Below are positions 10,277 through 20,639 of a DNA stretch of 64,000 nt, piece after piece. The position numbers and the translations under genes were made by a program. This DNA comes from Aristolochia californica (lineage: Eukaryota > Streptophyta > Magnoliopsida > Piperales > Aristolochiaceae), in NCBI GenBank assembly GCA_029961685.1, contig JARWKL010000004.1, positions 17,110,348 to 17,174,347 of the forward strand. Direction: 5' to 3'. The notes below the pieces were generated by a model that worked only from the letters and a program-made list of their open reading frames with translations, was not told the DNA's origin and made no database searches. The first letter of the stretch is position 1; every line of letters begins with the position of its first letter.

Positions 10277-11792
10277 TCATATCAGGCGGCTCTCCAACAT
10301 CCAGGGTGGAAGGCGGAAATGGATGAAGAAATGAAGGCACTCAATGATAAACATACATGGTCACTGGTTCCTCGACCTACAGATAAAAAACCCATTGGTT
10401 GCAAGTGGGTTTATACAGTAAAACATAATCCAGATGGGACTATTGCATGTCTGAAGGCTCGACAGGTTGCTAAAGAATACACTCAATGCTATGGAATTGA
10501 TTATGATGAGACATTCTCTCCAATGGCGAAAAATGACCTCGGTACGTATATTATTATCCTTGGAAGCTAATTCATCATGGCCAATATATCAACTGGATGT
10601 AAAAAACAATTTTTCTCAATGGTGACATCAAAGAAGATATTTATATGCAACAACCACCTGGATATGTGGTTGAGGGGGATTCTGTATGTCATCTTAAAAA
10701 ATCTTTATATGGACTGAAGCAATCGCCATAGGCATGGTTTGAGAAATTTAGTCAAGCCATCATATAGGTAGGTTTTTACAGATGCTCTGCAGACCACTCA
10801 GTATTTATTGAGAACATAGCAAGAGGTAAGGTGACTCTAGCTGTTTATGTTGATGATATTATTTTAACTGGGAGTGATTCTGAGGGCATTCAGAAAATAA
10901 AAGAGAGAATATGTGCTGAATTCAAGACAAAGGATCTTGGATTACTAAAATACTTTTTGGGTATTGAGGTCTTAAAAGCTAGACATGGGATTATTCTATC
11001 CCAAAGAAAATATGCCCTTGATCTACTAGAATAAATAGGTATGATGGGATGCAAACTGGTAGACACTCCTATGGATGCAAATAAAAAATTATGTGGAGAC
11101 ACTGGAGATAAGGAAAATATCAAAGGTTAGTGGGACAACTTATTTACCTATGTGTAACGAGGCCAGACATTTCATATGCAATAAGTGTGGTTAGTCAATA
11201 TATGCACAAGCCACAACTTAGTCATTGACAATCACTTGAGAGAATACTACATTATCTGAAAGGTGCTCATGGAAGGGGGATCCTCTATAAAAAAACATGG
11301 TCACTTCAACATTGAGGGATTCGCTGATGCAGATTGGGTTGGATCTCCAGATGATAGAAAATCTACTTTTGGTTTTTGCACGATGGTTGGAGGAAATCTG
11401 GTTACATGGAAAAGCAAAAAACAAAATGTAGTAGCACGGTCAATTGCAAAAGCTGAATACAGAGCCATGGTACACACTGTAAGTGAATTGTTATGGATAA
11501 GGTCTCTTGTCACTGAATTGGGATTTATAAAGAAGCTCCAATGGATCTATAGTGTGATAATCACGCAGCAATACATATTGCATCTAATCCAGTCTTCCAT
11601 GAGAGGACAAAGCATATTGAGGTAGATTGCCACTTTACACGAGAAAAATTCCAAGCTGGTCTCTTATCCCTGAAGCACATCTCATGACAAAATCAAGTTA
11701 TAGACATCCTCACCAAACCAGTCACTCACAAGATTATGTCTACTATATGCAGCAAGCTGGGCGTTTATGATGTCTTCTCACCCCCAGCCTGA
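10277..11792 (+). pseudogene. C2 reverse transcriptase and RNase H, multiple breaks
   Basis: 10319-10570 gives the RT start missing from C1 (MDEEMKALNDKHTWSLVP, GCKWVYTVKHNPDG, YGIDYDETFSP). A shift at about 10540-10620 precedes [10 protein letters not shown] at 10690-10730, followed by TAG. 10831-11034 carries the active site VYVDDIILTG and KYFLGIEVL. RNase H at 11263-11625 reads FADADWVGSPDDRKSTFGFC and AKAEYRAMVHTVSELLW. The end, SKLGVYDVFSPPA then TGA at 11790-11792, runs into the purine tract as in C1. At least four stops or shifts. Confidence 0.87.
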
Positions 11793-11799
11793 GGGGGAC
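11787..11799 (+). promoter_or_regulatory. Polypurine tract of C2
   Basis: GCCTGAGGGGGAC lies just before the 3' LTR, in the same position relative to the RNase H stop as in C1. Confidence 0.75.
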
Positions 11800-12090
11800 T
11801 ATTACAATGTGGGACCCACCATGGTGCTCGAGTTGATGGGACTAACCATAAGGACGTAGGTCATCAGGAAGAGTCCTAGAGGGCATGGGACACTAAGAAG
11901 AGTCCTCTCCCAAAGCAAGTCACACATTCAATCCCGAGTTGGTTCTCTCTCTCCCTCTCCTTACTTTGCACAGCCCACTCTTCTCCTTTTATTTTTTCTC
12001 TTCTCTACCGAGAGATTTCCTCCCCTTTTCTCGATTTTCTTTCTTCTTTCTCTTGTTCGTGATCTTGGAAAAGGGATCCTAAATTCAACA
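11800..12090 (+). repeat. 3' LTR of C2
   Basis: About 291 bp. It probably begins TATTACAATG (a TG start mutated to TA) right after the purine tract and ends GATCCTAAATTCAACA, resembling the C1 LTR end. CT-rich between 11940 and 12060. Sequence from 12091 is gypsy RT. Confidence 0.75.
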
Positions 12091-13216
12091 ATAGCCATTC
12101 ACCATTTTCTTCACTAGTCATCCTCGTTAATAAACATGATGGTACTTGGTGATTTTGTGTCGATTATCGGGATTTGAATGCCCAAACTGTAAAAGACAAC
12201 TTCCCTATTCTTGTGGTGGAGGAGACTCTGGATAAATGGGTCATAGGTATTCACCAAATTGGACTTACACTCTGGATGTCATCAACTTCAAATGCATCCA
12301 GCCAACATCGAGAAAACTGCCTTTTGCACTCATCACGGCCATTTTGAATTTGTGGTGATGTCGTTTGGGTTATCCAACACCCCATCCACATTCCAGGCAT
12401 TAATGAACAGGGTATTTTGCAACTATCAACGCAAATTTGTATTTTTATATGACATACTCATTTATAGCCAGTCTGGAACTCTACATTTAGAGCATTTAGG
12501 AGTGGTATTTCAATTGTTATGTGCACATCAGCTATATTTAAAAGAAATCTAAATGCTCTTTTGAAAAGTCACATGTGGCCTATCTTGGTCATATTATTTC
12601 CCATGATAGGGTCATGGTTGATGCCTAGAAAATTCAAGCCATTTCCAATTGGCCGCAACCTATGAATACCTCTGCTTTGGGAGGGTTTTTGGGATTTACA
12701 AGTTATTACAGAAAATTTATCAAGAATTATGGGCTGTTAGCAACACCATTGACAAACCTCCTCAGGAAAAATTCCTTTATTTGGAATGACCTAGCCACAC
12801 AATCCTTCACAGATCTAAAATTAGCTCTTGCATTAACACCAGTTATGTAACTTCCAAATTTTGAAGATTTATTTGAGGTCAAGTGTGACGTTTCCGAAAG
12901 GGGCATTGGGGACTTTCTACTGTAGAACTTTCACTTTATTACATATTTCAGTAGACAATTGGCAAAATGGCATCACAAATTGGCAGCATATGAATGCGAG
13001 TTAATCAGGTTAGCCAAAACTATCCAACATTTGCGACCTTACTTATGGGGCCGTGCATTTCTCATTCTCACTGATCATTACAATCTTAAATATTTGCTGG
13101 AGCAGCACCTCAAGACTTCTCCTCAACAACACTGGATTAGTAAATTGATGGGGTTCGACTTTATAGTGGAATACTGCACTGGGTGGTTAAATAAGGCGGC
13201 CGATCCCTTGTCATGA
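12091..13216 (+). pseudogene. G2 reverse transcriptase and RNase H
   Basis: RT pieces: VDYRDLNAQTVKDNFP (about 12155), then the 12259-12552 frame with DLHSGCHQLQMHP and [19 protein letters not shown]. The active-site box reads FLYDILIYS, so the first Asp is Tyr. 12662-12850 gives LGGFLGFTSYYRKFIKNYG and PLTNLLRKNSFIWND. RNase H at 12860-13216 has CDVSERGIG, HHKLAAYECELIRLAK, HLRPYLWGRAFLILTDHYNL and WLNKAADPLS. The catalytic-region sequence is recognisable but broken by frameshifts near 12240, 12550 and 12850-12930. Confidence 0.85.
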
Positions 13217-14230
13217 CGTTTGGAGAATCCGCCGCTTCTCTATGCCAGTCAGCCTCGTTTTCTTCTCTTAGACTTGGTTAAGGAGGAAAATACCAGCAAT
13301 CTAGTTGTCCAAAATCTGCACACAAAAATTATAGAGGGGGGCACTAGACTCTAGATGGTCCATTCAGGATTCTCTAATTTACTAAAAATTGCGCTTATAT
13401 GTACCACAAACTTCAGAGTTGTTTTCAGCCATCCTCTCTGCATACCATGACAACACTCATGAAGGCATACATAAAACCTTGCATCACATTCGAGCAGATA
13501 TCTATTGGCAGGCATATGTCACATCTTGTCTAGTTTGTCAGCATAACAAGTCCGACCACTTAATTCTAGAGGGTCTTCTGTAGCCTCTTGCACTTCCTAC
13601 ACAAGTGTGGGCCGATATATCTATGGATTTCGTCGAAGGTCTTCCACAATCTTAAGGTAATTCGGTATTATTTGTGGCGGTAAATAGGTTCTCAAAGTAT
13701 GCTCACTTTATTCCCATGGCACACCCATATATTGCATCCAGTGTGGCATAGATATTTCTAGAGCATATCGTTCATCTACATCACATTCCAGAATCGATTG
13801 TCAGTGATTGTGATGCAGTCTTTACCATCACTTTTTGGCGGAAACTTTTTTGTTTGCAGCAAGCTGAAATTTTCATCATCCTATCATCCTCAAATAGATG
13901 GCCAAACAAAGGTGGTTAATTGGACCGTGGAAATGTATCTGTGATGCCTTGTGGGTGATCATCCTAAAAACTAGTTTAATTGGTTATTGTGGGCTGAATA
14001 TTGTTACAACACTTCCTTCCACACAACCTAGCTCCCTTCAGCATTCTATATGGAAGAGATCCTCCTCGGTTTCTCTATTTTACTCCTGGCTCCACCGGAG
14101 TGGACTCTATTGATCATGCACTAATTGAACGGGACCAAGTGCTACAAAATATTTCAGCTCGCCTCCTCAAAGCACAAGTTATCTCATACAAGGAAGGGGA
14201 CTACATTTTGTTATGCCTCCAACCGCACTG
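13217..14230 (+). pseudogene. G2 integrase
   Basis: The zinc-binding part is at 13389-13583: RLYVPQTSELFSAILSAYHD, HEGIHKTLHHIRADIYWQ and CLVCQHNKSDH, an H-H-C-C arrangement. The core continues in shifting frames (VWADISMDFVEGLP near 13605-13640, then a region from 13660 to 13900). The 14001-14231 frame gives FSILYGRDPPRFLYFTPGST and VDSIDHALIERDQVLQNI, the usual segment after the DDE core. Many stops. Confidence 0.8.
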
Positions 14231-14639
14231 ACAACATTCAATTGCTGGCAAACAGCGTAATAAACCTTCCCCAAAGTACTTTGGCCCTTTCTCTATTATT
14301 CGACACGTGGGGTCGGTTGCCTATCAACTCCAACTTCCAACCACGACCAATCTTCATGATGTGTTTCATGTCTCCCTACTTAAACCCTTTCAGGGCTCAC
14401 CCCCTCATTCCACCCCGTCCCTTCCTCAGGTGGACATTGGACGGGTTATTCTTACTCCAGCCATGGTATTGCGTGCCTACCTTATTCATGACCAGTGGGA
14501 GATTCTAGTACAATGGAAGGACACTGAACCAGCAGCTGCTACATGGGAACCGTGGGACAACTTGTTGCAAGTCTACCCAACTTACAAGCTTGAGGACTCA
14601 ATAGCTAACCGAGTGACCCAAATGAGGTGCCATTGACTC
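14231..14639 (+). pseudogene. G2 integrase C-terminus with chromodomain-like tail
   Basis: The 14307-14636 frame reads VGSVAYQLQLPTTTNLHDVF, HVSLLKPFQGSPP, then VLRAYLIHDQWEILVQWKDT, ATWEPWDNLLQVYPTYKLED and a stop. The pattern LVQW...ATWE...YP...LED is the C-terminal chromodomain-type module of plant chromoviruses, thought to guide integration to chromatin. Confidence 0.85.
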
Positions 14640-14942
14640 ACTGAGTTAAATACTTTTACTTCCATATTTTATATTGCTTTAAAGTATATTTTTCATTATT
14701 ATGGTTACATGCTGCAGAGGTAGAAATATAATTATGAAACCCTAAACTCTATTTGCGTCAAACCCTATTTAGAGGGTAAAGGAATAAAGAGAAGGCAAGT
14801 ATATATTTTTAGGTTAAACAGGCTTTGAGAGTTCTCCTTGATCAGTTCTAGGGTTTTGAGTTCTCCTTGATGAGCTCTAGGTCCAGGTTCCCTCTTGAAC
14901 CTGATTTCTCTTCTACCCTTTTTGATCTGTTGTTGTCTACAA

Positions 14943-14997
<55 letters not shown>

Positions 14998-15243
14998 CCC
15001 TATTCTGATTTTCCCAGTACCACAAGAGGATAAAAATCCTCTCTTCCCGTGAAGAACAAGAGGGTTCTCAACCTCTCAGCCAAGACCAGCAAGAGAGGGG
15101 GGGATTTCTTGAAATCTCCTTTTTTTGAGTTCCATGAGAGGTCCCTATACCTCTTACCGAGAGCAGTAGCACCTACCAGTGTTGAACTCTAGATTCACCA
15201 CTCCCACGCTGAGTTACTAGATCCATGGCTAGGGACGATAACA
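14640..15243 (+). repeat. LTR-like region between G2 and G3
   Basis: It follows the G2 chromodomain stop and precedes G3 gag. Its end (ccagtgttg...attcacc...agggacgataaca) resembles the LTR end before the G1 primer-binding site at 1322-1368. It would serve as 3' LTR for G2 and 5' LTR for G3. No purine tract or TG start is clear, so the left edge is uncertain. A (GA)n microsatellite lies inside. Confidence 0.55.
14948..14994 (+). repeat. (AG)n microsatellite
   Basis: About 47 bases of uninterrupted AG dinucleotide inside the LTR-like region. The two low-complexity open frames across it (Ser-Leu and Arg-Glu runs) are artefacts. Confidence 0.97.
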
Positions 15244-15254
15244 GGCCGCCTTCC

Positions 15255-15905
15255 ACATGCTCGATGAAGCACAACTTTGGTTTCATCAAGTTGATTAGGA
15301 TAGGCAGGTGCTAGATTGGGAGGAGTTTAAAGAATTATGCACTATACAGTTAAGTCCTCTAGAACACAATAACCCGTTGGGGGATTTGGTTTTGTTAAGG
15401 TAGATTGGCTCAGAGCTATATCAAAAATAGTTTCAAGAAAAATTTGCCCGAGCCAGCCGGATAGTTCACGTAGACCAGTAGGTCAATTTATTTATAGCCA
15501 GCCTTAATGAGCCCTTAAGGTTAGAAGTGAAGCTCCATGCACCTAGTGATTTGGCTCGAGCAATGAATCTATCTTGAGCACTTGAAACCAGACAAAAAGT
15601 TCAAAATCGGAGGACAGTTTGGCAAGGGGAATGGAACAATTCCACTCGTTGGCAAGGGAGGCAAAACACTTCACCTCATGTGACCTTTCCTATAGTGCAA
15701 TTGCCGAAAAGTAATCCAATTACTACTTTGGCAGAAAATACACGCCTTAGCAACTCACCAGCCTAGTATATAAAAAAATTAACAAGTTTGGAGATGGCTG
15801 GCCGTAGGGCAAAGAACCTGTGTTACAACTGTGATGAACCGTACAGGGCAGGCCACCAGTGTAAATGGTTGTTTTGGCTAGAATTTGATGAAGAATCAGA
15901 ACCAT
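15255..15905 (+). pseudogene. G3 gag, truncated
   Basis: Begins in mid-capsid with FHMLDEAQLWFHQVD and DWEEFKELCTIQLSP, then FQEKFARASRIVHVDQ, FIASLNEPLRLEVKLHAPSD and a basic linker. At 15815-15880 comes the zinc knuckle NLCYNCDEPYRAGHQC followed by KWLFWLEFDEE. TAG stops occur at three or more positions. The N-terminus and primer-binding site were lost in a deletion joining the LTR end (15243) to mid-gag. Confidence 0.83.
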
Positions 15906-16480
15906 AAATGAGTGATGGTCGTACAAAGGAGGACGCACTGAAAATCTCTCTGAATGCCATTACAAGGCATAAATCTGCCAAAACTATGCAAGTTAGGGCA
16001 CGGGTGATGGACCAGGAACTTGTGCGACTCGTGGATTCAGGAAGTACACACAATTTTCTTAGCTTAACAACTGCTCAACACCTTCAACTGCAGATCTTTC
16101 CCCACCCAATAGTTACGATTTTGATTGCCAATGGAGAGAAAGTCCCTAGCAATGGGATCAACAAAGTGGTAAAGTTTTCAATTGGTACGACTCCCTTTCA
16201 TTCAGAATTTTTTGGCATACCTTTAGCCGGGTTAGATATGGTACTGGGTATTAAATGGTTGCAAACCTTGGGCCCCATTTTGTGGGACTTCTCTAATTTA
16301 ACTATGAGATTTGCAACGGCGGACGCCAAGTGCTGTTACAGGGTAGTAAAGTTGACAAGTCACATCACATTCATACCCTCCACACACAGGACCAATCGGA
16401 CATCACTTTAGGCAAAATCCTAGACGATTTCTCAGAACTGTTCTGAGAGCCTTCAGGGCTGCCTCTCTTGAGGCACTGTG
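15906..16480 (+). pseudogene. G3 protease region
   Basis: A 167-codon open frame carrying a retropepsin-type domain. It reads SLNAITRHKSAKTMQVRARV, then the active site RLVDSGSTHNFLSL with catalytic Asp present, IANGEKVPSNGINK, FFGIPLAGLDMVLGIKWLQT and LGPILWDFSNLTMRF. It is the best-preserved protease of this family in the window and served as the guide for reading G0 and G1. It ends at 16411; the spacer to RT is degenerate. Confidence 0.88.
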
Positions 16481-17335
16481 ATCATCGGATTTGTTTAAAG
16501 TGTGGCTCAGATGTGGTGGTGGTTAGACCATACCAGTATCCACACCTCCAGAAAGATGAAATAGAAAGGCAATGCCACACAATGCTGCAATAGGGCCTTA
16601 TTCACAACAGTCATTCCCCATTCTCTTCACTAGTCCTCCTTGTTAAGAAACATGATGGTACATGGAGATTTTGTTTCAATTATAGGGAATTGAATGACCA
16701 AACCATAAAGGATAAGTTCCCTAGACCTGTGGTGGAGGAGCTCCTAGATGAATTACATGGTTCATGGGTATTCGCCAAATTGGACTTGCATTCAGGGTAT
16801 CATCAGCTTCGTATGAATCCTTCTGACATTCAGAAAACTGTCTTCGGCACATGTCACAACCATTTTGAATTTTTTGTGATGTCGTTTGGGTTATCAAATG
16901 CCCCATCCACTTTTCAAGCATCAATGAATTAGGTATTCTGAAACTATCTCCAAAAGTTTGTGCTTGTATTTTTTTTATGATATACTCATTAACAATAAGT
17001 CTAAGGATCAACATTTAGAGGATTTACATTTGGTGTTTCAATCGTTAAGAGCCCACCAACTTTATTTAAATAAATCTAAATGCTCTTTTTCCAAGTTCCA
17101 TGTGGCCTATCTCGGCCATATTATTTCACATGAAGGGGTCACTGTTGAGTCCGAGAAGATTCATGCAATTACCGATTGGCCACAACCTCTGAATAACACC
17201 GCTTTGATAGGGTTTTTAGGGTTAGCTGGATACTATAGAAAGTTCATAAAAAATTATGGGTTGTTGACCGCACCATTGACCAGCCTCCTCAAGAAAAAAT
17301 CCTTTTTTTGGAATGAAAAAGCCACATAGTTCTTT
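16481..17335 (+). pseudogene. G3 reverse transcriptase
   Basis: RT pieces in order: RPYQYPHLQKDEIERQC (16520-16570), a [20 protein letters not shown] (16617), [29 protein letters not shown] and [18 protein letters not shown]. The active site is FFYDIL after a shift in a run of eight Ts near 16970, so the first catalytic Asp is Tyr, as in G2. Then YLNKSKCSFSKFHVAYLGHI, ITDWPQPLNNTALIGFLGLA and GYYRKFIKNYGLLTAPLTSL. Stops at 16591, 16930 and 17327. Confidence 0.87.
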
Positions 17336-18175
17336 CAAGATCTCAAACTAGCTCTCACCTCCGCACCAGTTTTGCAACTACCAAATTTTGAGGAATTATT
17401 TGTGGTCGAGTGTGACGCATCCGGAAGGGGCATTGGAGCTGTTCTACAGTAGCAATCCCACCCCATTGCATATTTCAGCTGACAATTGGCAGCAAGGCAT
17501 CACAAATTGGCAGCATATGAACGGGAATTAATCGGATTGGTCAAGGTTGTCCAACAATGCCGACCTTACTTGCGGCCTTGCATTTCTTAAAATTTGGGGC
17601 CGCACTGATCATTATAGTCTTAAATTTTTGCTTGAGTAGCGCCTCACTACTTCTCCTCAACAACACTAGATTTGTAAATTGATGGGGTTTGACTTTTCAG
17701 TGGAGTACCGCTTTGGGAGGTTAAACAAGGCTATGGATGCCTTGTCACGATATTTGGAGAATCAACAACTCATCTATGCCATCACCCAGCCTCGTTTTCT
17801 CCTCTTAGACTTGGTTAAGGAGGGAAATACCAATAATCCGGTCCTACAAGAGCTGCACAAAAAAAATACATAGGGGACAATGGACTCTAAGTGGTCATTC
17901 TAGGATTCTCTTATTTGCTACAACAAATGCCTCTATATACCACACACTTCCTTCCACACAACCTTCCAGTCTACTCCATTCCGAGTTCTATATGGCAGAG
18001 ATCCTCCTCGGCTTCTATCTTATACTCTGGGGTCCACACAAGTGGAAGCGATTGATCAGGCACTCATTGACCGAGACCAGGTGCTACATAATATTACTGA
18101 TTGCCTCCAGAGGGCACAACAAGTCTACCTAGCATTTGAGCTTGAGGGCAAGCTCTTTCTCCAAGGGGTGTGCGA
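17336..18175 (+). pseudogene. G3 RNase H and collapsed integrase
   Basis: RNase H remnant: [15 protein letters not shown] (about 17405-17450), HHKLAAYERELIGLVK, and in the 17679-17873 frame FSVEYRFGRLNKAMDALSRY and LLLDLVKEGNTNNPVLQEL. After LYIPHT (17930-17945) it jumps directly to SFHTTFQSTPFRVLYGRDPP and ALIDRDQVLHNITDCLQRAQ, skipping the integrase zinc region and catalytic core. This frame stays open through QQVYLAFELEGKLFLQG, resembling the C-terminal ELxDKLxLxG tail of chromoviruses, and reaches a purine-rich stretch before 18176. Confidence 0.8.
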
Positions 18176-18257
18176 TGTTATGATCTTGGGTTAAGTGTTT
18201 GGCTTTTCGCTACCTACCAGGCCGGTCTTTTGGGTAGTATTGGCTAGGTGCTTAACA
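18176..18257 (+). repeat. 82-bp terminal repeat at the G3 end, same family as the TRIM repeats
   Basis: TGTTATGATC...GTGCTTAACA, TG to CA, 82 bp. It is nearly the same sequence as the three terminal repeats at 19232, 19443 and 19670. It directly follows the G3 purine-rich stretch CCAAGGGGTGTGCGA. Flanking pentamers (tgcga and atctt) do not match, which argues against an independent solo insertion. Confidence 0.75.
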
Positions 18258-19231
18258 ATCTTCTAGACTTCAAAATGATATTTCTGAAGTAGTACTAAAA
18301 CTTTCACTTAGAAGGGAAAGAGGAATGGGGTTTTGTGTGAGTGTTATTTTTCTATTGGAATTATGTTGTTGGTTTATAAGATTCTAGAGTAAATATTTTT
18401 AGAATAAAGAATCCTAGAGTTGGTTTAACTGCTGGAGTTATGGAGTTAAAATAATTAATTGAATGTATAAAATAATTATCATGAATATTATGTAAATAAA
18501 ATAAGTAACAAAATAATTGTTGCATTAAATTTTTTGTATTATATTTTGAATAAAAATCCCATTTTTCAAAATTATCAGAAAATTATTAATTTCAAAATTT
18601 TATTTATAAATAATTATTATTTTTTAAGTAAAATAAAATAATTTTGATTCGATTAAACTAACTAAATAAAAATTTTAATTTCAATTATCTTTTTTATATA
18701 ATTTAGTTATCCTACCTCTTGGAAGAGGGTGTTTTCACCTTGGTGGTGGGCACGGGTCGGGTGTTCGAAAACCCGAACATAAAAAAAACTATAAAAACAA
18801 TGAATGTCAAACCCAAATCTGACCCGATCACTTTCCCCACAACCCCATCCTCACCTCATCCCCATAAACCCAACTTAAACCCAACCCATCTCTGCCCCAT
18901 CCCTATAAATCCAACCCATTCCGACAAGTTTTATATCATGTCTTGTCCTTGCAGGTCGGGTTTGGGAAAACTCGTATCTAACCCAAAACCCAATGGATTT
19001 TTTTCTATCCCAATTTTTACCCTTGGGGTGAAAGCAAAAACATAAACACAAGGTTTTCAGGTCACGTTGTCATCCTCTTCCTTGCCCAATATGATGTGTT
19101 GTTCCATGTTTTGTCATGAGGGTCATCTGCCTCCTTTGAGAAGGAAATATATGGAAAGGGCAAGGCGTCCTTCCCCTCGTCCATTTTCCTTTCAATCAAT
19201 GATAAAAAATGGGGGAGGGAGTGGGGGGAGG
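18258..19231. other. Unassigned intergenic DNA
   Basis: AT-rich from 18350 to 18720, then a stretch with alternating GGGTCGGGT-like and ACCCGAC-like motifs (18745-18985), then ordinary sequence ending in a G-rich run before the TRIM. The open frames at 18719-19045 and 19067-19294 show no domain. Nothing further recognised. Confidence 0.5.
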
Positions 19232-19752
19232 TGTGATGAACCTTGGGTTAAGTACTTGGCTTTTTGCTACCTAACAGGCCTATCTCTTGGATAGTATTGG
19301 CTAGGTGCTTAACATTTGGTATCAGAGCTATACCGTCGTCGCAAGTTTGAATCCTAGCGTGAACAAACCTAGCGGAGGGGGTGACCTAGCGGTGTCTCTA
19401 GAGTGGACCGCCGTGGACGTCGGCTCATAACGATGGGAGTATTGTTATGATCCTGGGGTTAAGTACTTGGCGTTCTACTACCTACCAGGCCGGTCACTGG
19501 GGTAGTATTTGCTAGGTGATTAACATTTGGTATCATAGTTATACCGTCGTCATGAGTTTGAATCCCGATGTGAGCAAATCTACCAGAGGGGGCGACATAG
19601 CGGTGTCGCTAGAGTAGGTCGTCGCTAGAGTGGGCCATCATGGACGTCGGCTCATAATGGTGCGAGTATTGTTATGATCCTGGGGTTAAGTATTTGGCTT
19701 TCCGCTACCTACCAGGCCGGTCATTTGGGTAGTTTTTGACAGGTGCTTAACA
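19232..19752 (+). mobile_element. TRIM-type miniature LTR element, tandem form with three terminal repeats
   Basis: Three 83-bp direct repeats (19232-19314, 19443-19525, 19670-19752) begin TGTTATGATC or TGTGATGAAC and end TTAACA. They are separated by two non-coding internal domains of 128 and 144 bp. Each internal domain starts TTTGGTATCA, an initiator-tRNA-Met primer site two bases after the repeat, and ends in a short purine-rich stretch (gatgggag or tgcgag) just before the next repeat. The second internal domain contains a short direct duplication (gtcgctagagt). Flanking pentamers are ggagg and agagg. No coding capacity; this fits terminal-repeat retrotransposons in miniature. Confidence 0.85.
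19317..19328 (+). promoter_or_regulatory. Primer-binding site of the TRIM (first internal domain)
   Basis: TGGTATCAGAGC, a full match to the plant initiator tRNA-Met site. The second copy at 19528-19539 has decayed to TGGTATCATAGT. Confidence 0.9.
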
Positions 19753-20639
19753 AGAGGAGGGTCAAGCCCCCTTACCCCTTTTCGTTTTTGCCCTAAGGAG
19801 GAGGGTTGCCTCCATACTCCAAATGAGGAAAGAGGAGGTTGATACCCTCCTTGTGCTGCCAATAGAGTGAAGACAATGGGGATCCTCCTCTAGTTTGAGG
19901 ACAAGGAAGGAGAATTGCCTTCCTTTTTTAAAATGTTTAATTTTTTATTTTTTTTATTTTCTATTAAAAATTCATTTAAGTTTTTGGAAAATGAAATTGA
20001 ATTCAAAAATTACTAAAAATGAGGCTCCAAGAAAATATTTTCATAACTCCAAACACTATATAGAATATATCACAATTAATCTGCCACTAAAGCCCAAATC
20101 TAATGCAATTTCAGACACGATAATCCCCCTTTAGATAGAAAGAAACCTAAAAGATGGTTTCTAGGTATTTTTAGTTGAGGATAATTCTTGATTGATGTCG
20201 AAGCAAAGACCATGGTAATACAATGAAGGGAGACATCGAAGTGAAATAAAATTATTTCTTGTATATAATCCATGGACTTTGATAGTTTTACCTCTAGACT
20301 CTAAATCAATCTTACAAAAAGAAACATGATCAAGATGAATTCCTAGAAACTACAAACTTATGTGTCAAAATAATGGAACAAATTACTTTTATACTTGCTC
20401 TCCACTTATTAAGATAACTATAAGTTGAATGCTAACCGCATATGAACTTGAAATCAATCATATAGATGTTAAAATACCTTCTGGAAAGACTACTAAGAGT
20501 AATTTATATAGAACAAAAGGTTGTCTTGCTCATGGACAGGATCAAAAGGCGTGGAAATTGATTAACAAATAATATGGACTAAAAAAAGTTCATAAAAAAC
20601 TGAACAAAAATTAATAATATAATGATTAAAAGAGACCCA
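19753..20639. other. Unassigned intergenic DNA
   Basis: AT-rich with no domain, no RNA gene and no repeat recognised. The 79-codon frame at 19895-20134 is low-complexity and not supported. Confidence 0.5.

Larger units (their letters stand above)
9165..12090 (+). mobile_element. Ty1/copia element C2, 5'-truncated
   Basis: Copia sequence of a family related to C1, starting inside the integrase zinc region and continuing through integrase, RT, RNase H, purine tract and one LTR. The 5' LTR, gag and protease are absent. The left edge abuts G1 RT; the right edge abuts G2 RT, so the element probably sat in G2 before a deletion or recombination removed its left half together with the left part of G2. 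Confidence 0.85.
12091..14639 (+). mobile_element. Ty3/gypsy element G2, 3' half (RT to chromodomain)
   Basis: Same family as G1 and G3. It begins inside RT at SPFSSLVILVNKHDGTW and runs through RNase H, integrase and a C-terminal chromodomain-like segment. Everything upstream of RT is missing, replaced by C2. Stops and shifts throughout. Confidence 0.88.
15244..18257 (+). mobile_element. Ty3/gypsy element G3, internally deleted
   Basis: Starts within gag (no primer-binding site and no gag N-terminus), then zinc knuckle, protease, RT, RNase H and a remnant of integrase, ending in an in-frame C-terminal tail, a purine-rich stretch and an 82-bp terminal repeat. Relative to G2, about 0.6 kb of integrase core is missing near 17940. 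The sequence parallels G0 and G1 throughout. Confidence 0.85.

Noticed and set aside
14765..15052. Frames with Ser-Leu and Arg-Glu runs
   Set aside because: Translation of the (AG)n microsatellite.
18719..19045. 108-codon Pro/Asn-rich frame
   Set aside because: Composition follows the local CCCGAC/GGGTCGG-type repetitive text; no domain and no start context.
19232..19752. Cassandra-type element (TRIM with 5S rRNA in its LTR)
   Set aside because: The terminal repeats are only 83 bp and I see no 5S-like sequence in them.
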